Shown in pieces: positions 22,365 to 32,987 of a DNA stretch of 64,000 nt. Position numbers and translations under genes: made by a program. Below the pieces are notes generated by a model. The model was not told where the DNA came from and did no database searches. It was given only the letters and a program-made list of their open reading frames with translations. How positions within the stretch are numbered: the stretch's first letter is position 1; every line of letters starts with the position of its first letter. Source of the stretch: Actinernus sp. WN-2022 (Eukaryota > Cnidaria > Anthozoa > Actiniaria > Actinernidae). The stretch spans positions 6,673,083 through 6,737,082 of the forward strand of contig JAOWCC010000655.1 in NCBI GenBank assembly GCA_030867875.1, in the 5' to 3' direction.

Positions 22365-22517
22365 CCATCCCTTCATGTAGGACGACACGAATTGCTACCA
22401 AATTGTATTCTATTGTATTTTATTGTATTGCGTTCTACTGTTGTATTGAATTGTATTGTGTTGTATTCTATTGTATTTTTGGTAAAAATTCGTGTCGTCC
22501 TACATAAAGGGATTGCC
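22365..22517. mobile_element. 153-bp MITE with 10-bp target duplication
   Basis: TIRs contain ATGTAGGACGACACGAATT and its inverse; the interior is a TTGTA-rich microsatellite. AAGTAATGGA is duplicated on both sides (22,355-22,364 and 22,518-22,527). A 10-bp duplication suggests a Mutator-like parent. Confidence 0.8.
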
Positions 22518-22749
22518 AAGTAATGGATACTGAATTTAATCAAGCTTTAAATTATTGTAGAATCAACAAACTCTCTGTTAATATGCAAAAGACCAATTAT
22601 ATCTTAATTACTTCACCCCAAAAGAAAAATATCCAAATTAATATTCCAAATATTAAATATTTAGCCATATATATTATATTTAGATGGGCATCTTAACTGG
22701 AAAAGTCAAATTACCCATGTTAACAACATTGCTAGATCGCAAACTGTTT

Positions 22750-23332
22750 ACGATGTGACTGAGTTAAAGGGAACCTCGGCTGAAAAACAATGTTTGCTCT
22801 CAAGTGTTTGTTATGGATGGCTAAGTCTGTTTCTGTGTTTGTCACCAGTAAATTGTACGCTAGATGTCATTTATGCAACAATTTTCCTGTCGATAAAACT
22901 CATTTGAATTTCCTGCGCGCCGCCATCTTGAATTTTATGACGTCACAGTGTTGCCTTATTGTCAGAAAACAATAGCTATTTTGTTATGCGACAATAGGGC
23001 AACACTGTGACGTCATGATATCCAAGATGGCGGCGCGCAGGAAATTCAAATGAGTTTTATCGACAGGAAAATTGTTGCATAAATGACATCTAGTGTACAA
23101 TTTACTGGAGACAAACACATAAACAAACTTAGGCATCCATAACAAACACTTGAGAGCAAACATTGTTTTTCAGCCGAGGTTCCCTTTAATGGCAGTACAG
23201 TTCATGTTGCGTTGCGATGGGTCGCAGACGGATCGAGATAGAACTGGTTCTATCTTTACGTATTGTTTGCGATCTTTCGGCGTCCCATCGCAACGCAACG
23301 TAAAATGTATTTCCATTAACTCGGTCATATCA
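22750..23332. mobile_element. outer palindromic MITE, itself interrupted
   Basis: Arms GATGTGACTGAGTTAATGG... and its inverse at 23,310-23,331 share a GTTGCGTTGCGATGGG block (23,207 and 23,284). CAAACTGTTT is duplicated at 22,740-22,749 and 23,333-23,342 (10-bp target duplication). Its TTAA near the left end received the inner element. Confidence 0.75.
22768..23185. mobile_element. inner foldback MITE in a TTAA site (piggyBac-like target)
   Basis: 418-bp palindrome with arms AGGGAACCTCGGCTGAAAAA and inverse, flanked by TTAA at 22,764-22,767 and 23,186-23,189. The core has GCGCGCCGCCATCTTG arms. TTAA target choice is typical of piggyBac-mobilised MITEs. Confidence 0.8.
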
Positions 23333-23887
23333 CAAACTGTTTGCCATGCATTTACGTCGATATGGAAAACAGCCTTTAGGATTTTTTTACAAATTACGGC
23401 AATACCTGAGTATGCAAATGCTAAATCAGCTCTATTATGCACTCATTTATCCTTATCTTAACTATGGATCTATGAACTGGGGAAATACATACCCTACAAA
23501 TCTAACAAAAATATGTACTAAACAAAATAAATGTATCCAAAGTATGTTTTTTGCCAATAACAGAGAATCTAGTCCCTATTACAAACTTCTTAATATCCTA
23601 AAGTTTGAAAATGTTGTAAAGTTGAAAATTTGTACCTTAACACACAAACTATATAATAACCCATCTAATATCCCCTCTGTATTTCATGATTCTTTAATGC
23701 CTGTAACTGATTAGACATCTATTAGATATCTATTAGATAAAGGCCATGTCTCTCTCCTCTGTGAAGGAGGTTGATATTCGATATTAGTATATACCACACC
23801 AGTGAATATGACTTTTCGTGCGCTCTGATTGGCTACTCAAACAGTGAATATGATATCATATTCACTGATTTGTAGCTTGGAGACAAA

Positions 23888-25350
23888 ATGGCTTCCCGGT
23901 TTGCTGCCGTCTCGGAGGAAGACATTTTGGCTATAAACGAAGCAGCTGTACCCACGAACACAAAAAGAGCAACGAAATTCGGTTTAGCCGTGTTCACAGG
24001 TAGGTTTTTACATTTTCTCCGCACAACTTTACTAAAGAAAACATTTACAAAATGGTGTTTACAAATGTTGTTTACAAATGTTGCGTTACGCGAAAACATT
24101 GAAAGTTAGTTTTGAAATGTTTTTCAGAATGGTTCCAACTACAACAAGATTTTACAACTCCTTTTGAAGAAATGTCACCGTCACAACTAAATAAGTGTCT
24201 TCAAAAGTTTTATTTGTCGGCAAGAAAACGCGACGGGAATTTTTACAACAAGACATCGCTTACCTCGATTCGTGCAGCGTTGGATCGTTACTTAAGAAGT
24301 CCTCCACTAAGTAAACCTTTTTCCATTGTTGGAGACAGCCAGTTTACCGAAGCCAATAAAACTCTCAGTAATTTTTTGAAAACCCTCAGCAGGAATGGCA
24401 ATATTGCTCCAACTGTACACAAACAACCATTGACGAAGGAAATCGTTGCGAAGCTGTACGAGGAAGGCGAGCTCGTCGAGATTGACACACTCCAGCCACA
24501 CAAATTACAGCAAACGGCATGGTTTTTCATGTCTTTGTTTCTCGGCAAGAGAGGAAGAGAAAACCAGCAGATGATGAAGAAAAACATGCTTGTTTTGAGA
24601 AAAACGCCAAATGGTGAAAAATATCTTGAAATGAGCAGAGAGCCTGGAGCCGTGTTGTCAACAAAAAACCACCAAGGAGGTCTAGAAGACAAAGAAGACG
24701 CCTCTAACGGGAAAATCTTTGAGAGACCTGGCTCCAAACGCTGCCCAGTCCAACTAATCGAGAAATATCTTTCCCACCTGAATCCTGAATGTAGCAGTCT
24801 CTTTCAAAGACCAAGAAGTGCCAGCAAATCTTTCAATCCTGTGAACGATTCAGTTTGGTTTGGCTCGAGTCCTCTCGGCCACAACACGCTCGAAAATATG
24901 TTACGCGGCATGACTTCAAGAGCTGGAATAAAGCCGAACTTAACAAATCACTCCATCAGAGCGACTACAGTAACAGTTTTGTCTGCTGCAAACATCGAAA
25001 GTCGACATATTAAGGCAATTACCGGTCACCAGAGCGAAGCAAGTATCGAGAGTTACTGTGACACCCCGACGTTTCAGCAGTTCAAAAACATGTCCCACGA
25101 GCTTGCCAACTTCTTCGATTCTGGTTCCCATACTGATCACCAAAGTGTTGTGGTTCCTCAAACGACTGCTGTTACATCCTCCACTCAAATACCACCAGCA
25201 GCATCGATTACAACCACAGCTGGAAATTTGTCCTTTGATGGCCAGCATCTTGTTCATGGCTTGGTTCCTGGCGGCACGTTTCACAACTGCAATTTCAACT
25301 TCAATTTAAATCTTCCAGGTACATGTAGCAACAGCCAGCAAAACCTGTGA
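23888..25350 (+). CDS. DUF3504 tyrosine recombinase (two exons)
   Basis: Exon 1 is 23,888-23,999 (starting MASRFAAVSEEDIL) and exon 2 is 24,128-25,350. The 128-bp intron has GTAGGT and TTTTTCAG ends and phase 1. Spliced length is 444 residues. The N-terminal part (about 30-130) is the core-binding domain. The catalytic domain follows, with the first Arg in LGKRGRENQ, HxxR as HSIR, the second His in TGHQSEASIESY and the nucleophilic Tyr in the same block. The C-terminal 80 residues are low complexity. All catalytic residues seem present, so activity is plausible. Related domains occur in host KCTD1, ZMYM and QRICH1, domesticated from Cryptons. Confidence 0.85.
24000..24127 (+). other. intron of the recombinase gene
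   Basis: Donor CAG/GTAGGT at 23,997-24,005 and acceptor TTTTTCAG/AA at 24,120-24,129. Removing it joins the two frames in phase. Confidence 0.75.
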
Positions 25351-25667
25351 AGAATGAGGAACTGAACTTCCCCTTTTTGGTCCATCAGTAAAGATACTTA
25401 AGATACTGGGACAAAACAGTGATTTTCACCTTGAGATCCACGCTGGATTGATTGAACTGACACGAGACACATTGACATTTGTGATTCTTTGATCACCTGA
25501 TGTTGTCATGTGACTTTTCTCGCGCCGTTTTAGTTCCAGATCTCGATCTCGCGCGCGAAGTACGCGTCTATTTACCTCTTACTTGGAAATGCATTCTTGA
25601 ACTTTCTGACAGAAAATAAAATAACTATTTCGTGCTGGCAATAATTCACTGGTGTGGTATATACTAA

Positions 25668-25684
25668 AACAATTATTTACCTCA

Positions 25685-25715
<31 letters not shown>

Positions 25716-25774
25716 GCCGAAGCGGCTCGGTAAATATCCACCACTATTCACCTCCACTTCGGTGAATAATTGTT
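25668..25774. mobile_element. AACAATTATT...CACC palindromic MITE, copy 1
   Basis: Inverted arms AACAATTATT(T/C)ACC..., centre GGATATTTACC/GGTAAATATCC. Abuts the recombinase element. Confidence 0.7.
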
Positions 25775-25816
25775 AATTATCCGATATTTTCGACTATTTC
25801 CTAATTATAGACATCT

Positions 25817-25963
25817 ATTGCTGGTTTTCACTCAATCCCCAGAGATTCAAATGACAAAGGGCATGGCGGCCATGTTGGTGCCCCAACAAAAGAAGCAAAC
25901 GAGGAATCTATTGTTTAAGGGCACCAAGATGGCGGCTATGACGTCAAGTGAAAACCAGCAATT
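25817..25963. mobile_element. ATTGCTGGTTTTCAC MITE, copy 2
   Basis: Same family as 10,449-10,596, reversed; arms ATTGCTGGTTTTCAC/GTGAAAACCAGCAAT. Confidence 0.75.
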
Positions 25964-26014
25964 ACATATCTATTAGATAAAGGTCTCTCTCCTCTGTGAA
26001 GGAGGCTGATATTT

Positions 26015-26099
26015 AACAATTATTCACCGAAGTGGAGGTGAATAGTGGTGGATATTTACCGAGCCCCTTCAGTGAGGTAAATATCCACCACTATTCACC
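26015..26099. mobile_element. AACAATTATTCACC MITE, copy 2
   Basis: Inverse-oriented relative of 25,668-25,774 with the GTGGTGGATATTTACCGAG core. Confidence 0.65.
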
Positions 26100-26575
26100 A
26101 AAACTGTCTATGAGGTGTTCCAAATCTTCGACATTTTAAATAATTAACATGCGCACGCACTATTTTCTGGGTACATCGATGGACAAGATTCATAGTACTG
26201 GCTAAACAATCCAGTAAAAACCCAACTGAGTCGTGGTACTGGGCGGCCAATGTGCTTATCAATGCCAGAGGAAAGTGTGTACTACTTCTGGAGCATTGGC
26301 AAAGTCTGATGTCCGAACTATATCAAGTCAGCCATGTTCATGGGCATTGTTTTGTCGGGACGATTCGACGGTCGGTGACTATTCAACTTTGTGTACACGT
26401 ACTCAGTTTGTGCTGATTGTGCTTATCACAAACATTTGACAGTGTCTTGTGCGAGTTGTGAAGATTTAGCTTTTTAAACAATACACGTGTGTGTATATTG
26501 CGCCGTTATGCATATTAACACTGCATTCAGGCAAATTAAGAGTTGATCTAGAACCCGCACTGGAAAATCTAGACC
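26100..26575. other. gene-free stretch
   Basis: No supported feature. Confidence 0.4.
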
Positions 26576-26577
26576 TC

Positions 26578-26697
26578 TTCCATGGGTTGGAAATATGTTG
26601 GAAATTAGAATTTCCAACAAAATTTCCAAGGGTTGGAAATTTTAAATGTTGGAAATTTACTGGAAGTTTCAATTTCCAAGGGTTGGAAATTATGTCT
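26578..26697. repeat. TTGGAAAT-type minisatellite
   Basis: Repeated GGTTGGAAAT/ATTTCCAA units in both orientations. A related 10-bp array (ATTTCCAACAT) lies at 32,366-32,510, also next to a GTGACCACGA array. Confidence 0.75.
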
Positions 26698-26727
26698 TCC
26701 AAAAAAGATACTGTCTATAAGTACACA

Positions 26728-27025
26728 CGAGTGACCACGAGTGACCTCGAGTGACCACGAGTGACCTCGAGTGACCACGAGTGACCACGAGTGACCACGA
26801 GTGATAACGAGTGACCTCGAGTGACCTCGAGTGACCACGAGTGACCACGAGTGACCACGAGTGACCACGAGTGACCACGAGTGACCACGAGTGACCACGA
26901 GTGACCACGAGTGACCACGAGTGACCACGAGTGACCACGAGTGACCACGAGTGACCACGAGTGACCACGAGTGACCACGAGTGACCACGAGTGACCACGA
27001 GTGACCACGAGTGACCACGAGTGAA
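26728..27025. repeat. GTGACCACGA minisatellite array 1
   Basis: About 30 copies of a 10-bp unit GTGACCACGA with CTCGA variants clustered toward the left. Long ORFs reading VTRGHSWSL are a by-product of the 10-bp period and are not genes. Confidence 0.95.
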
Positions 27026-27867
27026 AATAGCGAAAAATGAAAAATAAAATGTGAATAAAGCGGCTAAGATTCAAATCAAAGAAATTTGGGCCCTCATTTT
27101 CTCCCTCGAGAGACCAGATTTATATTTCTGAGTACCAAGATTCGTAGTATGATGAATTTCGTATGGGGCACGTATTAAAATACAGATATGGGTCGAACCA
27201 CACAAGCCGTCTGCATCGGAGGCTACGGGACCTCGGTATTTAAAACCGGCCTTCCAAGACCTAATGCAGACGTATATCACTCTCCATAAATTTGAAGAAA
27301 CACGTAAGAAGCCAAAATATCTCTCATATAGCTTTCAAGTGAATTTTATTGAGCTGTTGGAGGCTAAATGATGGACCATTAGAATAGTGATTTTTTTTTT
27401 GGGGGGGGGAGGGGTTGGGGAAAAAATTAATGCAAGGAAAAATGTCAGTAAAAAATTCATGCAGAGATAATATAACGGAAAAACATTTCGTGCAATTTAG
27501 TATGCACACACACAAAAAGTGTCTGCATTTTAATATTTCGTAGAAACGGGCACTTCTTTTTTTCAAGCACGCCCCTGCAGTATCGTCGACGTCTAAATCG
27601 TACGGCGGTGCTTAAGATTTATCTCAGCTTGGTTCACCATAAAAGTCGCCGTTTTCTATATCCTTAGTAGTTTCTGTTTAGCCGTTACCCACCAAAAATG
27701 GCTAGTTTCTGTTTTACTATCTTGTCTACCTCTGGTCCAAACATAAAGTATTGAAAAATTCGAGGATGCTTGGGCTGTTCCTATGTAGTATAGGCATTTT
27801 TTATTCCCTCTATAGTAGATACTCTTACGTGGCTCATTAAAGGGACAGTGTCACGGTAATAGGCTTC

Positions 27868-27950
27868 GCGTTCCGGGCCGGAATCGAAACAGTTATTTCC
27901 ATCGTGTTTGATATGAACTACCGAACCTCTCGGCCATGTGGGATGCTTAA
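27868..27950 (-). other. tRNA-like A/B box pair inside repeat copy 1
   Basis: On the minus strand TGGCCGAGAGGTTCGG resembles a Ser/Leu-type A box and TGTTTCGATTCCGG a B box about 50 bp later. The same pair is in copy 2 near 30,040-30,125. It may be a SINE head; no tRNA fold is supported. Confidence 0.35.
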
Positions 27951-28075
27951 AATCAAAACAAATATGCAAAAATGACCAACAAACAGTGTATATAAACAAT
28001 CTTCTCGGAAAATATTGCAAATCGTTTCAATCAAGCATTGAAGGAGGGAAGTTTAACTGTTTGTATCCAATTAGA

Positions 28076-28282
28076 TTACTCGATACATGCGCAGTACCAT
28101 GACATGGCCCCTTTAACGCCATCGCTAAATCCAATTCTTCGGACAGGATTTATCTTTGGATTCGGTTTCTCATCATCATCAGACAGTACAATCACATCTT
28201 CCACAGTTGTTCTCTTGTGCTCATTATCCTTCTCTAGATCTTCTTTCTTTGGCGTAAAATCTTTTCTTTTCTTTGAATCCAT
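28076..28282 (-). CDS. small ORF with SUMO-interaction-like motif, copy 1
   Basis: 68 codons from ATG 28,282. The first ~45 residues are highly charged (MDSKKRKDFTPKKEDLEKDN) and contain VEDVIVLSDDDEKP, a textbook hydrophobic-acidic SUMO-interacting motif. A near-identical ORF is in the second repeat copy (30,269-30,475). It may be a captured first exon of a host gene or a repeat-encoded peptide. No protein family is recognised. Confidence 0.35.
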   Translation of the reverse strand: MDSKKRKDFTPKKEDLEKDNEHKRTTVEDVIVLSDDDEKPNPKINPVRRIGFSDGVKGAMSWYCACIE

Positions 28283-28315
28283 GGTTATGATTGACCATGA
28301 AGCGCAGCGATTAAT

Positions 28316-28386
28316 AGCCTGAATTTCAGCCGTCTCCGATCTCCTCTGGTTCGTTAATCGGAGGAGACGGCTGAAATTCAGGCTAA
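28316..28386. repeat. 71-bp palindrome inserted in copy 1 only
   Basis: AGCCTGAATTTCAGCCGTCT arm and inverse; absent from the equivalent place in copy 2 near 30,497. Confidence 0.8.
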
Positions 28387-28678
28387 GCGATTAACTGTAT
28401 GCATTCTGAATGGACCTGACCTGGACGTGATTTATTCTAAGTTGTCAGACTAAAAATATGCAGACAAGCACTTGTGAAATCAAAAACCTTTACCCTGATC
28501 GTTTTTAACTCGTGGGTGCGCGCATGCGCAGGAACGAGTTTTTGCGTGAGGTGGGCGAATGATGGAGCAAAAAATCAATCAATATCAAATCGTATGCTGT
28601 TCGGAATACGAGCGAGGAAGCCTCGGGGACGAGAGCTGTCGGGCGAGTGGCATTCATAGCTGCAGAAGTGTTTTACAC

Positions 28679-29069
28679 CACAGGAAGCCCAAGCTCTGTT
28701 TATGTAAATTTAATTTTATAAGGGCTTGTATGGGAATTTTTAAATCTGGTTTTTCGATAAATATACTGTAATAAAGTGAATAAAACTTACCTGGTGTCTA
28801 TGATCTGTGTCTTGGCTGTGTCTGTACGTAGTTTCAGCGAATTTGGGCGACTTTTGAATCCCTTACTCTTCATACTATAGAAGTAAGGGATTCAAAAGTC
28901 GCCCAAATTCGCTGAAACTACGTACAGACACAGCCAAGACACAGATCATAGACACCAGGTAAGTTTTATTCACTTTATTACAGTATATTTATCGAAAAAC
29001 CAGATTTAAGAATTCCCATACAAACCCTTATAAATTAAATTTACATAAACAGAGCTTGGGCTTCCTGTG
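28679..29069. mobile_element. CACAGGAAGCCCAAGC foldback MITE with 7-bp target duplication
   Basis: 391 bp, almost perfect palindrome, flanked by TTTACAC (28,672-28,678 and 29,070-29,076). Same end sequence family and duplication length as the element at 20,365. Confidence 0.85.
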
Positions 29070-29165
29070 TTTACACGGAGACTACACACTGTGATGGCGG
29101 AAAAATCAACTTTATGAAATGATGGACTTGTTTACAAGGTTCTGTATGATACTGTCTATAAGTAC

Positions 29166-29314
29166 ACACGAGTGACCACGAGTGACCTCGAGTGACCACG
29201 AGTGACCTCGAGTGACCACGAGTGACCTCGAGTGACCTCGAGTGACCACGAGTGACTACGAGTGACCACGAGTGACCACGAGTGACCTCGAGTGACCGCG
29301 AGTGACCACGAGTG
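29166..29314. repeat. GTGACCACGA minisatellite array 2
   Basis: About 15 units with alternating GTGACCACGA and GTGACCTCGA. Confidence 0.9.
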
Positions 29315-30268
29315 AAAATAGCGAAAAATGTGAATAAAGCGGCTAAGATTAAAATCAAAGAAATTTGGGCCCTCATTTTCTCCCTCGAGAGACCAGATTT
29401 ATATTTCTGAGTTCCAAGATTCGTCGTATGATGAATTTTGTATGGGGCACGTATTAAAATACAGATACGGATCGAACCAGACAAGCCGTCTGCATCGGAG
29501 GATACGGGACCTCGGCATTTAAAACCGGCCTTCCAAGACCTAATGCAGACGTATGTCACTCTCCATAAATTTGAAGAAACACGTAAGAAGCCAAAATTAA
29601 TGCAAGGAAAAATGTCAGTAAAAAATCATGCAGAAATAATATAACGGAAAAATATTTCGTGCAATTTAGTATGCACACACAAAAAAAGTGTCTGCATTTT
29701 AATATTTCGTAGAAACGGGCACTTCTTTTTTCCAGCACGCCCTTGCAGTATCGTCGGCGTCTAAATCGTACGGCGGTGCTTAAGATTTATCTCAGCTTGG
29801 TTCACCATAAAAGTCGCCGTTTTCTATATCCTTAGTAGTTTCTGTTTAGCCTACGTGTAACCGTTACCCACCAAAAATGGCTAGTTTCTGTTTTGCTAGC
29901 TTATCTACCTCTGGTCCAAACATACAGTCTTGAAAACTTCGAGGATGCTTGGGCTGTTCCTATGTAGTATAGGCATTTTTTATTCCCTCTATAGTAGATA
30001 CCGGCTTACGTGGCTCATTAAAGGGACAGTGTCACGGTAATAGGCTTCGCGTTCCGGGCCGGAATCGAAACAGTTATTTCCATCGTGTTTGAAATGAACT
30101 ACCGAACCTCTCGGCCATGTGGGATGCTTAAAATCAAAACAAATATGCAAAAATGACCAACAGTGTATTTAAACAGTCTCCTGGGAAAATATTGCAAATC
30201 GTTTCAATCGAGCATTGAAGGAGGGAAGTTTAACTGTTTGTATCCAATTAAAGCCACCAACCGAACGA

Positions 30269-30475
30269 TTACTCGATACATGCGCAGTACCATGACATAG
30301 CCCCTTTAACGCAATCGCTAAATTCAATTGTTCGGACAGGATTAATGTTTGGATTCGGTTTCTCATCATCATCAGACAGTACAATCACATCTTCCACAGT
30401 TGTTCTCTTGTGCTCATTATCCTTCTCTAGATCTTCTATTTTTGGCGTAAAGTCTTTTCTTTTCTTTGAATCCAT
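30269..30475 (-). CDS. small ORF with SUMO-interaction-like motif, copy 2
   Basis: Paralogue of 28,076-28,282; VEDVIVLSDDDEKP is unchanged and the frame is kept. Conservation of the frame between two non-identical copies is mild evidence of coding use, or simply of recent duplication. Confidence 0.35.
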   Translation of the reverse strand: MDSKKRKDFTPKIEDLEKDNEHKRTTVEDVIVLSDDDEKPNPNINPVRTIEFSDCVKGAMSWYCACIE

Positions 30476-30610
30476 GGTCATGACCATGAAGCGCAGCGAT
30501 TAACTGTATGCATTCTGAATGGACCTGACCTGGACGTGATTTATTCTAAGTCGTCATGCTAAAAATATGCAGATAAGCACTTGTGAAATCAAAAACCTTT
30601 ACCCTGATAG

Positions 30611-30958
30611 TTTTCTAGATAAGGCCCGACTTATGCGCCTAAACTAATATTAGATCAAGACACCGCCTAATTATCTTATCGATCGATTGCGTTCGGCGCA
30701 TGAAAACCCGTTTTTTTTTTTTTCACTCGTGGTCACTTCTGGTCACTTCTGGTCACTTCTGGTCACTTCTGGTCACTCGTGGTCACTCGTGGTCACTCGT
30801 GGTCACTCGTGGTCACTCGTGGTCACTCGTGGTCACTCGTGGTCACTCGTGGTCACTCGTGGTCACTCGTGGTCACTCGTGGTCACTCGTGGTCACTCGA
30901 GGTCACTCGTGGTCACTCGAGGTCACTCGAGGTCACTCGTGTGTACTTATAGACAGTA
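30611..30958. mobile_element. inverted short repeat unit, copy 3
   Basis: Begins TCTAGATAAGGCCCGACTTA, has a T-run, a GGTCACTCGT array (30,725-30,940) and ends ACTTATAGACAGTATC. A second such unit is at 31,943-32,213. Confidence 0.7.
30725..30943. repeat. GTGACCACGA minisatellite array 3 (inverse)
   Basis: About 21 units of GGTCACTCGT; the first few are GGTCACTTCT. Confidence 0.9.
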
Positions 30959-30959
30959 T

Positions 30960-31475
30960 CGGTTCTGTATTGCACAAAAGGTTTGGTTTCCCGGGAATAT
31001 TTGGCCACTTGACTGGCAAACATGTCTCACGCCGAAGTCTAGCGTTGAACGGTGAGTATCGAAGGCAGAATAAAATACTTGTGTGTGTGAGTGTAATAAA
31101 TCACAAATATAAATGTATAGTTTAAAATTGTACCTCAATTCTAAAGTAGAATTAGAATCCGTTTACTTTTATTTACAACTATTTGATCGAGTGTGTGTTC
31201 TTCGTGAAATTTTATGGCTGCTTTCCGAGATCATTCCGATCCGAAGTACACACGTGTAAGATCACAATGAAATGAGACCTTTCCCACGGTAATTCCAAGA
31301 TGTCGATCACTTTATATTTTACTGGGCCTTCTGCCAACGAATTGAGACCTTTCTCGCGGTAATTAGGCGTTACAATCTCGAGATGTCGATCAGTTTATAT
31401 TTTACTGGGCGTTCTCTATAGTATGAAGAGTAAGGGATTCAAAAGTGGGGGAGGGGGGGGGGGGGGGTAGATGCC
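30960..31475. other. gene-free stretch with G-run
   Basis: Two diverged tandem blocks around GAGACCTTTC(C/T)C(A/G)CGGTAATT (31,270 and 31,340), and a G-run at 31,446-31,467. Confidence 0.45.
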
Positions 31476-31596
31476 AGGGGCCCGTTTCTTGAAAGCCCCG
31501 ATAACTTGATAACGTACCGGGCCCGGTAAGCAATACGTCTTTAGCATTTTTAACGGGGTCCGGTAAGTTATCGGGGCTTTCAAGAAACGGGCCCCT
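31476..31596. mobile_element. AGGGGCCCGTTTCTTG MITE
   Basis: Inverted ends AGGGGCCCGTTTCTTGAAAG / CTTTCAAGAAACGGGCCCCT, 121 bp. Confidence 0.8.
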
Positions 31597-31942
31597 GCAA
31601 CCAGTTTTTAAAATGGATCAGTTATCTCATTTGTTCTGAACAGCGCGCAAGCTTTATTTCAGCTCTGAAGTTTGGGTGATATCTAGGTACATGTAACTTT
31701 CATTACCTATCCTGAAAGTTGTCACGTCATCAACAGTACATCTCATTGTTACACCAAATAGCATGAAAGTTAAATGTCAATATGAACTTCACTACTAACA
31801 ACAAAGTTAAGATTACATGGCTCCTGTTCATTCCAAGCATAATGGACCAGTGTTGTATATATACTTTTCAGATGAAGGCTTTTCTTAGCAATGCACTAAC
31901 TTCGTCACTACATCCACGAGTTCACCATTGGGTGCCTATGTT

Positions 31943-32213
31943 CTAGATAAGGCCCGACTTATGCGCCTAATCTAATATTAGATCAAGACACCGCCTAATT
32001 ATCTTATCGATCGATTGCGTTCGGCGCATGAAAACCCGTTTTTTTTTTTCGTTTATTTATTTATTTATTCACTCGTGGTCACTTCTGGTCACTTCTGGTC
32101 ACTCGTGGTCACTCGAGGTCACTCGAGGTCACTCGAGGTCACTCGTGGTCACTCGAGGTCACTCGTGGTCACTCGAGGTCACTCGTGGTCACTCGTGTGT
32201 ACTTAAAGACAGT
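31943..32213. mobile_element. inverted short repeat unit, copy 4
   Basis: Same start TCTAGATAAGGCCCGACTTA and same end GACAGTATC as copy 3, with a shorter array rich in CTCGAGGTCA variants at 32,070-32,195. Confidence 0.7.
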
Positions 32214-32365
32214 ATCTCCAAAAACAAAACAAAATCATGCGAAGTTGTCACACATTTACTTGCATTATTTTATGAGGGTTTATTGCAAACGAAGATTTTT
32301 GTTTTGTTTTTACGGTTTCCAGTTCTAAAATTATTGCAAGTAATACTCGTCAAGCAGATCGTTAT

Positions 32366-32510
32366 TTCCAACATATTTCCAACATATTTCCAACGTACTT
32401 CCAACGTATTTCCATCAAATTTCCAACAACTTTCCAACATATTTCCAACATATTTCCAATACATTTCCAACTTATTTCCAACGTATTTCCAACCCATGTA
32501 AATATAAATT
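32366..32510. repeat. ATTTCCAACAT minisatellite
   Basis: About 13 units of 10-11 bp, related to 26,578-26,697. Confidence 0.85.
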
Positions 32511-32615
32511 TCCAGGGGATGGAAATATGTTGGAAAATCAAGGTGACAGCATTCTTAGCCAATCAGTGCCCAGTTTATCAAAATCGGGCAACGATTCAAA
32601 GCTTGAAGAGAGGTG

Positions 32616-32960
32616 TATGGTGGCCTATGATTGCCATAAGCAATTTTCTATTATTTTTGAATTTTTATTTTTATTTTTAACAAAAAAGAGAAAAACATGT
32701 TTTGTTTTATTTATTTTTTAGAAAAAAATGAAAACAAAATCAAATCAACTTTTGTTTTTAGAAAAAAAATGAAAACAAAATCAAATCAAAACATTTTTTA
32801 GAAAAAAATGAATAAAAAAAATCAAAGAAAAACAAAACAAAATCAAAACGAAATGAAAGTGAAAACGAAATAAAAATGTGCATGGCCTATCGTTGCCATA
32901 GACCAGAATGCATCACGGCGCGCCTCTGTCATAGGAGACTGGGTTTCAGGTTCGGGCTAT
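32616..32960 (+). repeat. left TIR of the alpha-kinase element
   Basis: Contains the GGCCTATGATTGCCATAAG start, an A-rich AAAATGAAAACAAAATC microsatellite and the block ATGCATCACGGCGCGCCTCT. Inverse of 52,477-52,830, diverged mainly in the A-rich part. Confidence 0.9.
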
Positions 32961-32987
32961 GGACAATATTTACATTTCGTTCCCAAA

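Larger units (their letters stand above)
22520..23714 (+). pseudogene. CR1/L2-like RT remnant hosting nested MITEs
   Basis: Upstream of the insertion the frame reads NQALNYCRINKLSVNMQKTN and later LNWKSQITHVNNIARSQT-like sequence. Downstream (23,346-23,714) it reads FFYKLRQYLSMQMLNQLYYALIYPYLNYGSMNWGNTY and continues to a stop. Both belong to the C-terminal half of a non-LTR RT. The insertion occupies 22,750-23,332. Confidence 0.75.
23785..25666 (+). mobile_element. tyrosine-recombinase (DUF3504/Crypton-type) element with TIRs
   Basis: Ends TAGTATATACCACACCAGTG and CACTGGTGTGGTATATACTA are inverted repeats, about 22 bp. Inside is a single, apparently intact recombinase gene with one intron. 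A 185-bp derivative with the same ends is at 11,161-11,345. No obvious target duplication, as expected for recombinase-mediated insertion. Cryptons are usually described as lacking TIRs, so the ends are noteworthy. Confidence 0.8.
26706..28490. mobile_element. minisatellite-bearing repeat unit, copy 1
   Basis: Starts GATACTGTCTATAAGTACAC, runs through the GTGACCACGA array, then about 1.4 kb ending near CTTTACCCTGAT. A diverged copy is at 29,147-30,610 in the same order. Parent type unresolved; tandem arrays near one end recall Helitron-like non-autonomous elements. Confidence 0.65.
29147..30610. mobile_element. minisatellite-bearing repeat unit, copy 2
   Basis: Diverged copy of 26,706-28,490 with a shorter array (29,166-29,314), lacking the 71-bp palindrome and the G-rich run of copy 1. 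Confidence 0.65.

Noticed and set aside
26605..27074. Long ORFs reading repeated VTRGHSWSL (also 29,071-29,559, 30,687-31,125, 32,015-32,206)
   Set aside because: They are open only because the 10-bp GTGACCACGA array lacks stops; three frames give the same peptide.
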